Shown here one piece after another: positions 43,710 through 54,925 of a DNA stretch of 64,000 bases. This DNA is from Symsagittifera roscoffensis (Eukaryota > Xenacoelomorpha > Acoela > Convolutidae). Location of the stretch: contig NC_087064.1 of assembly GCF_963678635.1 (NCBI RefSeq), forward strand, positions 15,431,802 through 15,495,801, written 5' to 3'. Made by a program: the position numbers and the translations under genes. The notes beneath the pieces were generated by a model that did not search any database, had not been told where the DNA came from, and saw only the letters and a program-made list of their open reading frames with translations. Position 1 is the first letter of the stretch. Each line of letters begins with the position of its first letter.

Positions 43710-46700
43710 ATGAAGAGGGCAGAAGGTTCTTTTGAAACTCTGTCGAGGCACGAGGTATAGTTTTGTTTTTGTTACAATCATGTTCAACTTTTTACCACCT
43801 TTATCTAGTTTAATCATTTGGCTAGTTTATGTGTTTTTTTTTCGGAAACGTGTATTTTTTGGCAAGTTGAAGAGTTTTGTATATTTCTTTGAAACTCAGT
43901 TGTTACGCAAACGAAGCACATGTGAACTCAAATAAATGGCAGTCCATCTGTAAATATAAATTCTAATCGGCGTAACTTGGATGTCAAATCGGAATTTCCA
44001 ATTTAGATTGACAAAAAACGGTTTAATTATTTTTTTCAGTGTTAGTCTTTAAAAAATTTTGAAATTCAGAAGAGCCCACAATTCTCTAAGTTAATTGCAA
44101 GTTCTTAGCCTAATTGCTTTCTAGACAAATTCTAACTCAACTTAACCACGGCCTTGAATTCAGGGACAATTTGCAGAAAGTTATGAAACAATTGTGCGAA
44201 CCGGGTTGGCAAAGTTGATAGTTATAATACCATAAGCTACGCAGCCGTCGCTTGTTACACAGGGAAGCGTTTGTATTATATTACGAGCTCATCTAACTCC
44301 ATTAAATTAGTGCCCATCAAAAGTGCTCATTTTTAGAACCCGTGTTCAGCTTATGAGATTATTTATTCGCATGTGTTTTATCCCCGTCATTAGTTGCTGG
44401 TGTGTGGAAGACAGAAATGAGATATGGCGCATTTGGCAATACATAGTAACATTTAATCTGTATATAGGAGTTTTGAATCTCCTTGATGGCATAATTTTTT
44501 TATTTTGCATTTTTTGTGACTCTTGAGCTTGTTTTGCCATTTTTTTGCTCGTGATTGCGAATTAAAAATTCGAAATGTGTAATGATTGGCAATTAAAAAA
44601 TTTTTTTCCAATTACAATTTTTTGGACCACATTTAATCTTAGTACCAATCGTTTCACAAGTGGAGCTTGAGTCAAAATTTTCCGGAAACTTTTTTTCAAT
44701 TTGAGTTTCACTTTTCATTACCCTCTTTTGTGCTAGGCTAGATATTAGCATAAATTTTTAGAAAAAGTTTTAATTGCCGACTGATTCACCCGCATTGTAT
44801 TACTCAAGTCGTTTCATATTACACAGTTTTTTCATAAATCTGTTTGTCTTTTTTGCGTAGTCGTTTTTGCGCTGACGAGCTTGCAAGCGTAGTGCTATAC
44901 AGTTCGACCTTCTTTTCCAATGCTAGTAGAACATGAAGTGCGAAGTTTGGTGCAAAATTTATCGAAATAGTTATGAAGACATTTTAACTCCTTTGATGAT
45001 ACCGACGCTCAGAGCTCAAATACAACAGTTAATTCAACCGGAGATCTTTTTTTGTAAACTTTTTGAGGTTTGAAAGTTAATAATTTTGCGCTTTAAGGCA
45101 ATTCTCCATGATTCGCAATGCGTAAGCACTTTAATGCAATTCTCCATGATTAACTAAATTTTGCGCTTTAATGCAGTTCTCCATGAAGCACTTCAAAGCA
45201 ATTTTCATGATGAACTAAATTTTGCGCTTTAATGCAGTTCTCCATGATTCGCAATGCGTAAGCCCGAGTTAGTCGGCTAATTGTTTCTTATAATTCCCTG
45301 CTAAAGTTTATTTTTTTTTCAGAATTTCTCCGTTTTCTAAACGGTTTTCTGTAAGCACCATTGTTCAGTTTTTAGAGCTCTTCTTTTTTCTTGGGCTGAA
45401 ATTTAGCAACAATTTTTGAAAGCGAAAGCCTTGTTTTTACTCAAACGAGCTATTGAGCTTAGTGTAAAATATGTCTCTACTTTTTAGTTTGTCTCTTCAA
45501 ATTCGCAAATAAAAGGTTTCAATTGGAGGCACTTTTGCTATAATCAAGATCTGTACATTGGAAGTTTTATAAGATTTGTTCTATGTTATATTGAGGGCTA
45601 TTATTTGCCGTTCTAGGCTCGAATCCGATACTTAGCAAGACTTTAATCCGAGGCTTATTTCCAACTTTTTTTATGTCTCTATGGATCTGCTTTTTGCCGT
45701 TTTTTTTGCTTGTTTTTGCAATGTGAAGGTTCGACTCTGTGTCAGTTTTTAAGAGTAAGGAACGCAGTGAAGACTCTTATATAGGTCTTGGTGATTTTTT
45801 TGTTTTTTTTTTCAGGAAAAAAATCTTACGATGCTCTAATTACTACAGATATGCATTGATACATGTTAATGAATGCACTTGTATATATGCACTTTTCAAG
45901 AGTAATGAACTTAGGTCTTGGTGGTGATTTTTTTGTTTTTTTTTTCAGGAAAAAAATCTTACGATGCTCTAATTACTACAGATACGCATTCATACATGTT
46001 AATGAATGCACTTGTATATATGCACTTTTCAAGAGTAATGAACTTAGGTCTTGGTGATTTTTTTGTTTTTTAGAATTTGTTCGCGCTCAATTTTGATTTT
46101 TCGCGGTTTGACTTGTGATTTTTTTTTCAAGTGCAGTGCATTTTTATTGTTAAAAGGAAGGCAAACTCCACTATTGAAAAGCAAAAGTGTTCAGTTCACA
46201 AAAAAACGTGATCGACTTCTAATTTCAAAACTGGAATCTAATTATTAGATTTCCCAGCAAAAAAGTAATTCAAAGAGCTTAAAGGCCATCTATTTTTTCT
46301 TCGAAATTCAAAAAAGAAGGTTTTTGAAAAAAAACAAGTCAGTTTTTTTTTCAGTTTCTTTGCGTTCATTACTCTTTTCCAACTGTCAATTGGCTATGTT
46401 TGGAAAATGTAGACCAAAAAAATCGTGTTCTTTTGGCGCGTGCTTCTCCCTCAAATTTAGTATATATTGGCGCCTCTAAAAAAATTTAGGGTCTGTCAGC
46501 CGCCAAAAAAAAAGATCTTAAAATAGTACAAAGAGGGTCGAATCCTTGATAGGAAGCGTCCCCCCGCCCCCTAAATCCGCTAGTGGTCTAAACTTTATTT
46601 TTCGTACGTGTAATTTATTCTACGTAAATCAGCGGAAAAACGCTATTTTTTACGGTATATCAAAGCTTCAGTGGCGCTGTTGCAAAGAGATCGATTTATG

Positions 46701-49700
46701 AACAGCAAACAGGAGTCTTGGCCATTTTGCCAAATCGTCGTAATGTTTGAGTTGTTTGCTCTTTTTTGTATACGCGAAGCACGCTTCACCTGTATAGTAG
46801 AACATAATAATTGATCTCCATACCGCAAGGACTCAAAAAGGAGTGATAGATTTTTGCGACCAAAAAACGGCGTAGAGTTTAAAACGAGTTAAAAATTATA
46901 AGTGCTTAAACGAATACTCCGCTTCTTGAAATCGTAGCAAAAATTTATTCTTTGTTTTCATTTTTTCTAGGTGCCTAAAGAGTTCCGAGAAGAGCATGTA
47001 CTGATGGGATTCAGACCGGTGAACAGACCTCTGACCTACTATTTATGCACTATGTTCACGATGCACAACGAGGTCGTGAATGTGTGGACACATATCATTC
47101 CGTTTGGCCTCATGCTCAGAGTTTTCTTGATGATTGTCAAAGAAGATCAAGAGTTAACCAAGTAAGTACATTCTTCTAGTTTGCTCTTGTACATTCTGAT
47201 CAGCCGCAGATTAAGGATGATGGTATTCTTGGTATTGCTTATGGTCGATCAGCTCGTACGTTCATCTGAATGACCCGTTAATGCTTGTACATTTTGTACT
47301 AATTTTGAGAATCGTGCGCAAAAAAATATACATTTTGCTATTTTGGTTTTAAAAATTTGGGCCTTTTTACGACGCAGCTAAGAAAATCTAAATCATTGCC
47401 CTGAAAAAGTCTGAGACATTTATTGATGACCTGAGTAATATGTTGATAAATATTAAGGCAGAACCTGTCAAAAGATGACCAAGACTCGACCTCAGTCGGA
47501 ACCGGAACCACAACAGAAAGCCCAAACCGAACCTTCTACCTCTTCATGTGCACTGTGCTGGCATATCTCTTAGTTAGTGCACTTGCCCATTTGATGCACA
47601 GTGCATCCAAGAGCGTGCACTACCTGGCATTCTATTGCGACTTCGCAACCATAGCCTTCTATTCGTTCCTTAGCGCAGTCGCCTTTTACGTGTACTCGGC
47701 AACGCCTGCCTTCTTCGCTCGGTTCAACTGGTGCTACGTATATGTCGCCTGGACTCTTGCCCTATCTATCCCTTATGGTAAGCTGCACCTCAAGTCGTTT
47801 AATCTTAAAACCTGAAATCTTAAAACCTATTAAATAACGAGTTGGATTATTAAGTTGGTTTCTCTTTTAAGTCGTCTCTTTTTTTAGAATTATACGGCTC
47901 GTAAAGGGTTGTCTAGAATGAGTTTCATCATGTTTCAATTAGCAAACCAATCAATAAGCAAACCAAGTACCAAAAAACCATAGCTTTTATTATTTTAAGT
48001 ACTGTCTTGCAATTTAATACATGAAGTTTAATTTTTGCTTTTTTCGGTTCGCCGCAAATGATTTTTCTGCAAATATTTTTTCCAAATTATTCTATGAAGT
48101 TGTGTTTTCAGCGTTTATTCGCACGCCTCTTTGATGACTCTATAATCTATAATCATTCACTCAGCTTTTCACTCAAAATGAATTCTTCCACTAGAAGTTC
48201 AATCAACTGTTGTCGCTCCTCGGCTGAATAAGTCTTGTTTGTGACGAGGTCTTCTACGGCATCAAAGGCCCTCTGTAAATGAGCAGCAGCGAGCACGTCT
48301 GGAGTCTTGACCATTTCAATCATTTCTTCAAAGAACCCAGCAGTTAAAGAAGTCCACGCGAAACTCACGATCAGTGCTGTAACATCGAGTTGCTATACAG
48401 TATATCCGATGGAAATTCATTCTTCTTTTTTTTACCGTAGATGAAAGTAGTTCAAACTCTTAAATAGGTCGCGATGATTTTTTCTGTTTTTTCAGGAAAA
48501 GTTTTAAAATTAGTTCAGGCTGAAATTTACTGTTTCACGGTTTGACTTTTGATTTTTCAGTACATTTCCTTTGTTAAAAGGAAGCAAATTCCAACAGCGA
48601 AAGTTAAAAGATCGCAAAAAACGTGATTGACTTCTTGTTTCGAAAATGGAATTTAATTTTCAGATTTCCAAGCGAAATTAAAGAAATTACCTTTTGATCC
48701 AGTTTTCTCAAAATTTTCATCAAAAAAGTTTCAATCATAAATTGTTCTAGAAATTCAAAGAGATTAACGGGCATCTATTTTTTCTTTGAAATTCGAAAGT
48801 TGAGGTTTTTCAAAATTAAGTTAATTTTAGTTTAATTGCGTTCATTGACTCTTTTCCCACTGCCTGTTGGGCACATTTTGACACTAATTACATTTTGACA
48901 ATAATTACAGCGGCATTGATGCACATTTTGACACCAATTACTTAGGTATTAAATTTCTCCATACAAAGTTATAATATATTCCAAATAATTATCAATAATT
49001 TATTCAAAAATAACTAAAACTGCGTTTGTTGCAAAAAGAACTTACCATGAAGCCAGGAATTTGACATTGCGAAGAAGTTTTTGTGTAAATGAATGATATG
49101 TTTATGGAGTTCGAGTTGATTTTTGACTTCTGATAATGTCAATAAATTTCTGTATTCTTGTTGTTGTGACTTCAAGTTCTAATTTTAGTTTAACTGGGAA
49201 GCATCGGGATTATTACCATTGATATTTTTTGAAATTCCAAAAAGCTTCAATGGCACCCTTCTTATACTCTAAAGTGTACATCTTTTTACACTATTTAATT
49301 TGTACACTGTTTGATGGGCTCTAGTTTCGTTGAAACGAGATACTGACCATAATTCGAAATGTGCTCACTGTTTTAAACAGTACCAAACTTTAGTATACAA
49401 TTGACGTTACTGAGGCGGTTTAAATATTGATTAAGCAAGAATTTTCTTTTCGAATTGTTTTTTAGCCTGCTGCTTTGCGAAGTTCAAGTTCACTCGACCT
49501 TATCCTCCCGAAAAGAAACTGTATATTTTGGGAACAATAGGAACCCTCTACCTATGGAACATCTATCCCGTTGTAGACAGAATAGCTAATGGCGACCTAC
49601 AGGTATTGCTATTTCGATTTTCTTCCAGAACCAATATTTTTTATAAAATCAAAACAATACATTACACATTTATTCAAGCGGAGCGTAATATGCTACTAAA

Positions 49701-52301
49701 AGGTCACCTTTTCCTTATTCGCAAGTTTTGGTGCTACTTTATTTTGGTGGTAAACTTTTTTCCGGTTTTATTGGCAGTTTAATTGCATGTCTTTTGACAT
49801 TCGATTTAAAATAAGTTCGCGCATTTGATGCTTTTTTTAATTCATCAAATGAACAGAAGAAAGCTACTGGTTTTATATGACAGCAAAAATTGAAAACTAC
49901 GTTTCAAACTAATTTCACCTTATTATTTTTCGCGAAATTTTTGAAACATATAATTCATAAACAAGTTGACTTCAAACTGTTCAATTTGCATTTCTGAGGA
50001 GTGATGTTCAATTCCCGCAGATGTCATTTTTTTAAAACTCATTACTATTTTTATTTGTTTTTTGCTTTTTAAGCTATTTTTTTACCCTTTCAAAACGTTT
50101 TTATTTCCGCTTGTGTTGGCGAAGTGCAGGTTTGCCCCTATGTTTCGGAAATACGATTGGTAGGGTTTGATGCGCGATATATTCTGCTTTTAAGCGAGAG
50201 TGAGAAACGATAAAGAAACCGATAAATTGTGTAAGTAATGAGGCTGCAATTCAATGTGGCGTGTTTGTCAACAGCTAATTTCGCTTGCGATTAGCAAGCG
50301 TTATTAAGTCGGATTATTGACTTTTTCGGGCTAACATTTTGTTTAACAGAATCCCGTATCTTGATTCATAATGAATTCTAATTTCTTAGCTTCTCCAGCA
50401 CAATTAATCTGGAGGTGGCGAATATGCGTGGGGCGGCAAAGTTCCTGGGTTCGAATCTGATTTGGACCTGTTTTTTTTTCAAACGGGAGTTCTTCCGTGT
50501 CCAAAAAAAATTGTCGGCACTGATTGCCTACGTACGTTTAGTCGGCTTGGTCGCTATATCTTATAGCTTTTGTTCGCTGGAAGCAAATTTCATTGTAATT
50601 GCTTTCAGTGTTTTGATTTACTCTTACCATTTTAAATTTAACTAATTTTGACCTATATTTTCCGTTTCTGTTTTCGCTTAAAAACTGTATTCGGCTCAAA
50701 TTGCTTCAGCTTATACGTTATCGGCTAAGTGAGTTTAGTTTGGTTTGTTTCAAGAAAAACATAAATTTTATGCTTCCCTCCGGGTCTCACAAAATGCTAA
50801 ATATCTTAGAATATAATTTATATTTCAAAGTTTTTCATGGCAACAATATACCCAAGTTTTAAACTGGAGTTTTACCCAAGTTTTGATGGGCTTTGAGTTT
50901 TATTATACACCTTTGATTGTGTTTCTGGTGGTGTTTTTCGCAAATATTTCCAGAAAACCTTAAAACTTGTGTTTTTTGGAAATTTTCTCAGTTTTTGGTC
51001 TTAGGAAAGGAAAAAAGTCACTGTCTGCTAGCTAGCTAGCAATGCTATATTATGTGTTATTGCATGTGGGGCGAAGCTCGGCTTTACCTCTGCGTTTAAA
51101 TTAGTATTTAAGTTAAACGCCTCTGAGGTTGACACCGTAAGAGACGGAATTAATCCTTCGCTGTGCCAACAGTTTTTGCCGACACCCAAATATTTTTTTC
51201 GCACTATTTCATTACTGCTTGTATTGAATCATGACTAAAGTCATCATTATGATTTATCATTGCTCGAAAATGGGGTTTCTCAAATTAGGTTAGCTTTTTT
51301 CAATAAGTGTCAATCATAAAAAAAGACTTTGAAATTCAATTAGTTTCAAGACCAAATATTTTTTTTTTTGAAAAATTTTTTAAAAAATTGTTTTTGTTTT
51401 TTTTATCATTTGCACTTTTCCAACGGTCTGTTGACAAAGTTTTTTTTTGATATTTGTTGATTTGTGGAAAATTCGTCATGACATGTGGTGTTCGATCATT
51501 AATTACACTTTCGATGCAATGAGTTGCAATCTGATGTTTTGTTTACAGGATAATACTTATCACTATCTGCACCTAGCGGCTTTCCTGTCTGCTGTCTTTT
51601 TCTACTCGAGTGGCTGGCCACAGAAGTCCTTCCCCGGACTGTGCGACCACTTCTTCCACGGTCACCAGATATTCCACGTGCTAATTGCCATCACCACATA
51701 TTACCAAGTGCTGGCCATAAGGCAAGGCTTGTTAACAGTCAATTGGATAGCATTTCAATTGTATTTAGACAGTTCGAGTTGGAGGTTTTTTGAAAAATGT
51801 TCAAATGGGCAAATAATTATCTTGTCGTAATTTTAATGACGAGTCAGATTTATTTAATCTCTGTCTAGAGCAATTTAATGATATCTCAAACCTAGTTTTA
51901 GAAATAAAATTAACTCCAATTGGTCAATTTTGAAATATAACGAGCTTAATTTAATATGCTTTTTCGATTGATCCAGTTTTGTTGCTTTTTTGTGGGGCCG
52001 ACTTTTCTGTAGTTTGAAAGGTTTAGAGAAAAGCAATCACTGTTGCAGTTGAAGACTATTGAAGTCATAGATTATTTGGATCGAACTGACTTTAACAACC
52101 CTTGCGACAAGGTACGACATGAAAAACTACGTCAATGATGACAGTAACTCGGATAAAGCAAAGGGATCTGGAAATCAGAGAACTGACTGCTGGTCGGAAG
52201 TATCGTCGCTTTTCGCAATTCATGCTTTATTTTCTCTTCTGGTTATTCGACATTTCTACAAAAAGATTCAAAAAGTTCTGGCGGAGCAAAAGATGCAGTG
52301 A
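43710..52301 (+). CDS. Membrane progestin receptor-like PAQR protein (7 inferred exons)
   Basis: Exons 46971-47161, 47458-47777, 49466-49602 and 51549-51721 are clear. A first exon 43710-43754 (MKRAEGSFETLSRHE) and last exons 52021-52111 and 52164-52301 are inferred. Together they give ~364 aa. VPKEFREEHVLMGFRP, HNEVVNVWTHI and FPGLCDHFFHGHQIFHV place it in PAQR class II (mPR, PAQR5-9). These are integral membrane receptors for progestin-type steroids. The zinc-site motifs SALAH (SxxxH) and HQIFH (HxxxH) are present, and at least six hydrophobic segments are seen. The exon at 51549 appears to end with a GC donor (AG|GCAAGG at 51722). The C terminus needs a 52-nt intron or a frameshift to reach the last hydrophobic segment (SSLFAIHALFSLLVIRHF). 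PAQR7/8 are ~346-354 aa. Confidence 0.9.
44872..45744 (+). repeat. Diverged HINE-like element (c) with short tandem units, PAQR intron 1
   Basis: The head is GACGAGCTTGCAAGCGTAGT. The tail is TTTGCAATGTGAAGG, TTCGACTCTGTGTCAG, with a B-box-like GGCTCGAATCCGATAC at ~45615. At 45085-45265 a unit with TTTTGCGCTTTAATGCAGTT, CTCCATGATTCGCAATGCGT repeats three to four times. From 43755 to here the intron is otherwise AT-rich with no gene seen; an isolated element-head fragment lies near 44265. Confidence 0.5.
45750..46402 (+). repeat. MITE copy with internal ~133-bp tandem duplication, PAQR intron 1
   Basis: It begins TAAGAGTAAGGAACGCAGTG and ends TTGCGTTCATTACTCTTTTC. A segment starting GATTTTTTTG at 45793 is repeated at 45926 (133 bp apart) and begins again at 46056. 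Each copy includes TCTTACGATGCTCTAATTAC and AAGAGTAATGAACTTAGG. The two matching 60-64-codon open frames here are products of the duplication, not genes. Confidence 0.75.
48120..48405 (-). CDS. Possible exon of a minus-strand gene nested in PAQR intron 3
   Basis: On the minus strand, 48153-48368 reads SFAWTSLTAGFFEEMIEMVK, then DVLAAAHLQRAFDAVEDLVT, and ends ERQQLIELLVEEFILSEKLSE before a stop. The balanced composition and amphipathic helices look like real protein, unlike the Phe/Leu-rich noise around it. The frame is open back to TAG near 48401, and TATAG or TTACAG there could be the splice acceptor. I do not recognise the family and see no upstream exons, so it may be a terminal exon or a relic. 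Confidence 0.35.
48435..48875 (+). repeat. MITE copy, PAQR intron 3
   Basis: The head is degraded (CGTAGATGAAAGTAGTTCAA). The interior has TTCACGGTTTGACTTTTGAT, CCTTTGTTAAAAGGAAGCAA, AGATTTCCAAGCGAAATTAA and TTTTGATCCAGTTTTCTCAA. The tail is TTGCGTTCATTGACTCTTTT. Confidence 0.65.
50281..51096 (+). repeat. HINE-like element (b), PAQR intron 4
   Basis: The head is TCGCTTGCGATTAGCAAGCG, with a perfect CGCTTGC/GCAAGCG hairpin. The tRNA-like core at 50405-50470 has CTGGAGGTGGCGAATATGCG and the B-box-like GGGTTCGAATCTGATT. The tail is GGGGCGAAGCTCGGCTTTAC, CTCTGCGT. The subfamily 3' arm is mutated to TTGCATGTG. Confidence 0.65.
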
Positions 52302-52631
52302 ATTTGTATGTATGGGAACTTACCTGTCTGAGAAGCGCAAATCTCCTCCTTTTTATTTAATAACTGTTTGTTGTTGCCTATCAAATTGTTTTTTCTTAAT
52401 GAAATCCGGAGTTTTTATTTCTAGATTCAGGTTTAATGTAATCGCATTAATACAACTAATCGCTGTCTAAATTCTATTCATTAAATTGTCGCGAATCATT
52501 TGAATTTTTTCTGTGCTATAATCAAAATACGAAATCTATTCCTGTCTAAATATCTTTGCCCTTTGAATGTTTTATTTCCCACGATACAATAATGGTGTCT
52601 ATGGTCAGCAGTGATATCCAACAAAGTGGAA

Positions 52632-52637
52632 AATAAA
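52632..52637 (+). terminator. Candidate polyadenylation signal of the PAQR gene
   Basis: AATAAA ~330 nt after the inferred stop at 52301. The segment 52302-53134 has no other gene visible. Confidence 0.4.
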
Positions 52638-53134
52638 TATGAGCACAATTTGCTCTTTAAAGTTCCATCAAATATATTATTATGGGTTTTTTGACGTCGT
52701 CTTCTGTAAAAAAAAAAACAGCTTGTCATCGAAACTATTCACTCCTGAGGTCTAAATTATTGGTTTTAGCCTTGCAGTCGGAAATCAGTTTGTTCAATAT
52801 AACGATTTTGTTGTTATAAACATAGTATTCTATTTCACTCACAAAGTGCTCCTGTCCTGTGTACATCCAAGCTATATAAATAACATAATATTATGTTAAA
52901 TACTCAGTGCTACTTTTCACTCTTCAAGCAAAATTACAATTTAATTATAAAATGTGGCATATAATTTAACCCAGAAAAGCGCATTTCCAATTTGCTGCTA
53001 AAAACGACATCCGAAACAATTTTGCTAGCTATATCTGCTGTAATAGGAAATGGGAAATGTTCCAAGACAGAAAAGTTTCCGTATAATATTTTTCATGTCA
53101 ACGAACGCCCACTTGTTTTTCTCGGTTTGTATTC

Positions 53135-53575
53135 TGGCCTTTTTTATAACTCGAATAAAAAAACAGGAAACAGAATCGGCTTAATTCAAGAGAATCGGTA
53201 AACGGCAAATTTTAGTGAATTATATTGCACGGAATTTGCAACAACATTAAAAGTATCAAGCCAAAAAATGGGCTTTTTCAGGCGCTGATTTGGTGATTCA
53301 ATGTTTTTTCACAATGAATTCATATTCAGTTCACGCAGTTGAATCAACAAACTCAATTGCAAACCAATTTCGAACCGATTAAAATACTAGCATTGTATGT
53401 TCTATCAGGTTCGGCTCAAATGTGATTCTCAAATGAAACGACTTAAGTGAGAATCGAACCCTCGCCGAACTCCCCGGAACGCACTATGTATACGCTGGGC
53501 TATATAGCTGGTTTTGACTAGAGACTATACTGGTTTTATACTATACTTTCAAATTAATGCTATATAGCATTAACA
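53135..53575 (-). repeat. 3' LTR of the Bel/Pao-like element (left-hand copy)
   Basis: Nearly identical to 57023-57441 over long blocks (for example TTTTATAACTCGAATAAAAA, CAGAATCGGCTTAATTCAAG and ACGACTTAAGTGAGAATCGA). It ends in GCATTAACA on the plus strand. It differs by several substitutions and an ~20-bp indel near 53330, so the insertion is not brand new. Confidence 0.85.
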
Positions 53576-53907
53576 TACTCCGCCCCCGAAGGAGCGAGAA
53601 CCGGAACGAGCTTAACGAGCGGCCGAGTGTAGTTTCCGGAGACGGTCCTAAGGTTTGCGGAACAGGCGGTGTTGTCTTTGACGTAGTTTAGCGACATAAT
53701 GTGTGCTAGAGGGTAGTGACCCCTAGTGCTAGTCGATTCAACTAACCACAATGGTTTTCCGTCGAAAGAAGACAACTTCCACTCAGGTAATGGACCCTTC
53801 TGGCTTAGTGTCAAGACTTCAGCTAGATCTTCATTAAAGATTGGTTTACTGCTCGAAGACGTAATTGGCCCAGATTGCTTACACTCATTTGTATAAGGCG
53901 CCATCAA
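53560..53907 (-). pseudogene. Gag-like start fused to an integrase C-terminal (DUF5641-like) fragment
   Basis: One 115-codon frame joins SSFDGKPLW, typical of the start of Bel/Pao gag homology, directly to WLVESTSTRGHYPLAHIMSL and RTVSGNYTRPLVKLVPVL, typical of the extreme C terminus of the polyprotein. The join implies a large internal deletion. The frame ends just inside the 3' LTR boundary. Confidence 0.65.
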
Positions 53908-54804
53908 CGGTTTCGAATAGGTAGCTGCCTCTACAACATTAGGATTACCGACGTAAAAATTTGTTCCTCCGCTAGAGAACGGTTGAACATTCGATGGTTA
54001 CTTGACATAATATGGGCTAGGGGTAAAGGTGACTGTTGAAGGATTGAGAGAACCAACGTTAGTGGGTAAAAATGGTTGGTACACAAAATTAGCAAATTAT
54101 TTGGGAAAAAGTTTGTTCAGCAATTGGCATTGAGCGGCTTATACGTACTACATTTAGATTCGGGAAGCTGACATTTGTATCTGACCTATGAGGGACGTTA
54201 ACACTCAGTGAGTTTACATAAGTGTTTTCGAAATAGTTAGCATTTGGATACGAGTTATGAATCATCGTCAGATTCCGGATGAAAGGCGGTTCAATACTTG
54301 AAAATGACAAGAACTCGGAAGCAGGTTCCAGGTTGACACTTTGGACCGGCGCCTTGGGCTGGGAATTGACTGTTCAGTCAACTTCTTATCCTTCCTCCTC
54401 CGTTTGGTTCTCCTGAACGGCCATTGCCAATTTCGACCTGCTACGCTGAAGCTCATTGATTTCAGAAGCGTCTTCCAGATATTCAGCTTCTTCGATAGTT
54501 GCTTCTGCTAGCTTTGACGACTTTCCTTTACAATCAGATCAAGTTCAACTTGACCTTTCAACGACTGAAGCTGGATCTCTTGCTTTTTCAAACAAAGCTT
54601 AGCCGCTGCCTGGTGTTCAACTTCCTAGCGTCTAATTTTTGCGAGCTGCTTCTCTTTGACGCTCACTCGAAGTCATCGATGCAATCTTAGAACACTGTGA
54701 AAAGGGTTCCTTGGATCGAACTGATTCGCTTGGCGTCGGGGTTCGCGCAGTTGCTACCTGGTCCTCTTGAGTAATTTTTAGCTAGATCAAATACATCGTC
54801 ATTT

Positions 54805-54925
54805 TTCTCTATACTTTTTTTGTAAACAATTGCTAGATTATTTTCTCCATAATTTTTCTCTATAATTTCTTGTAAACAACAATTTTTCTCTATAATTTTT
54901 TGTAAACAATTGCTAGATTATTCGA
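54805..54925. repeat. Short tandem repeat inside the LTR element
   Basis: Units of TTTTTCTCTATAATTTTTTG, TAAACAATTGCTAGATTATT recur about three times in imperfect form. It lies between the gag-like region and the rest of the element. Confidence 0.65.
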
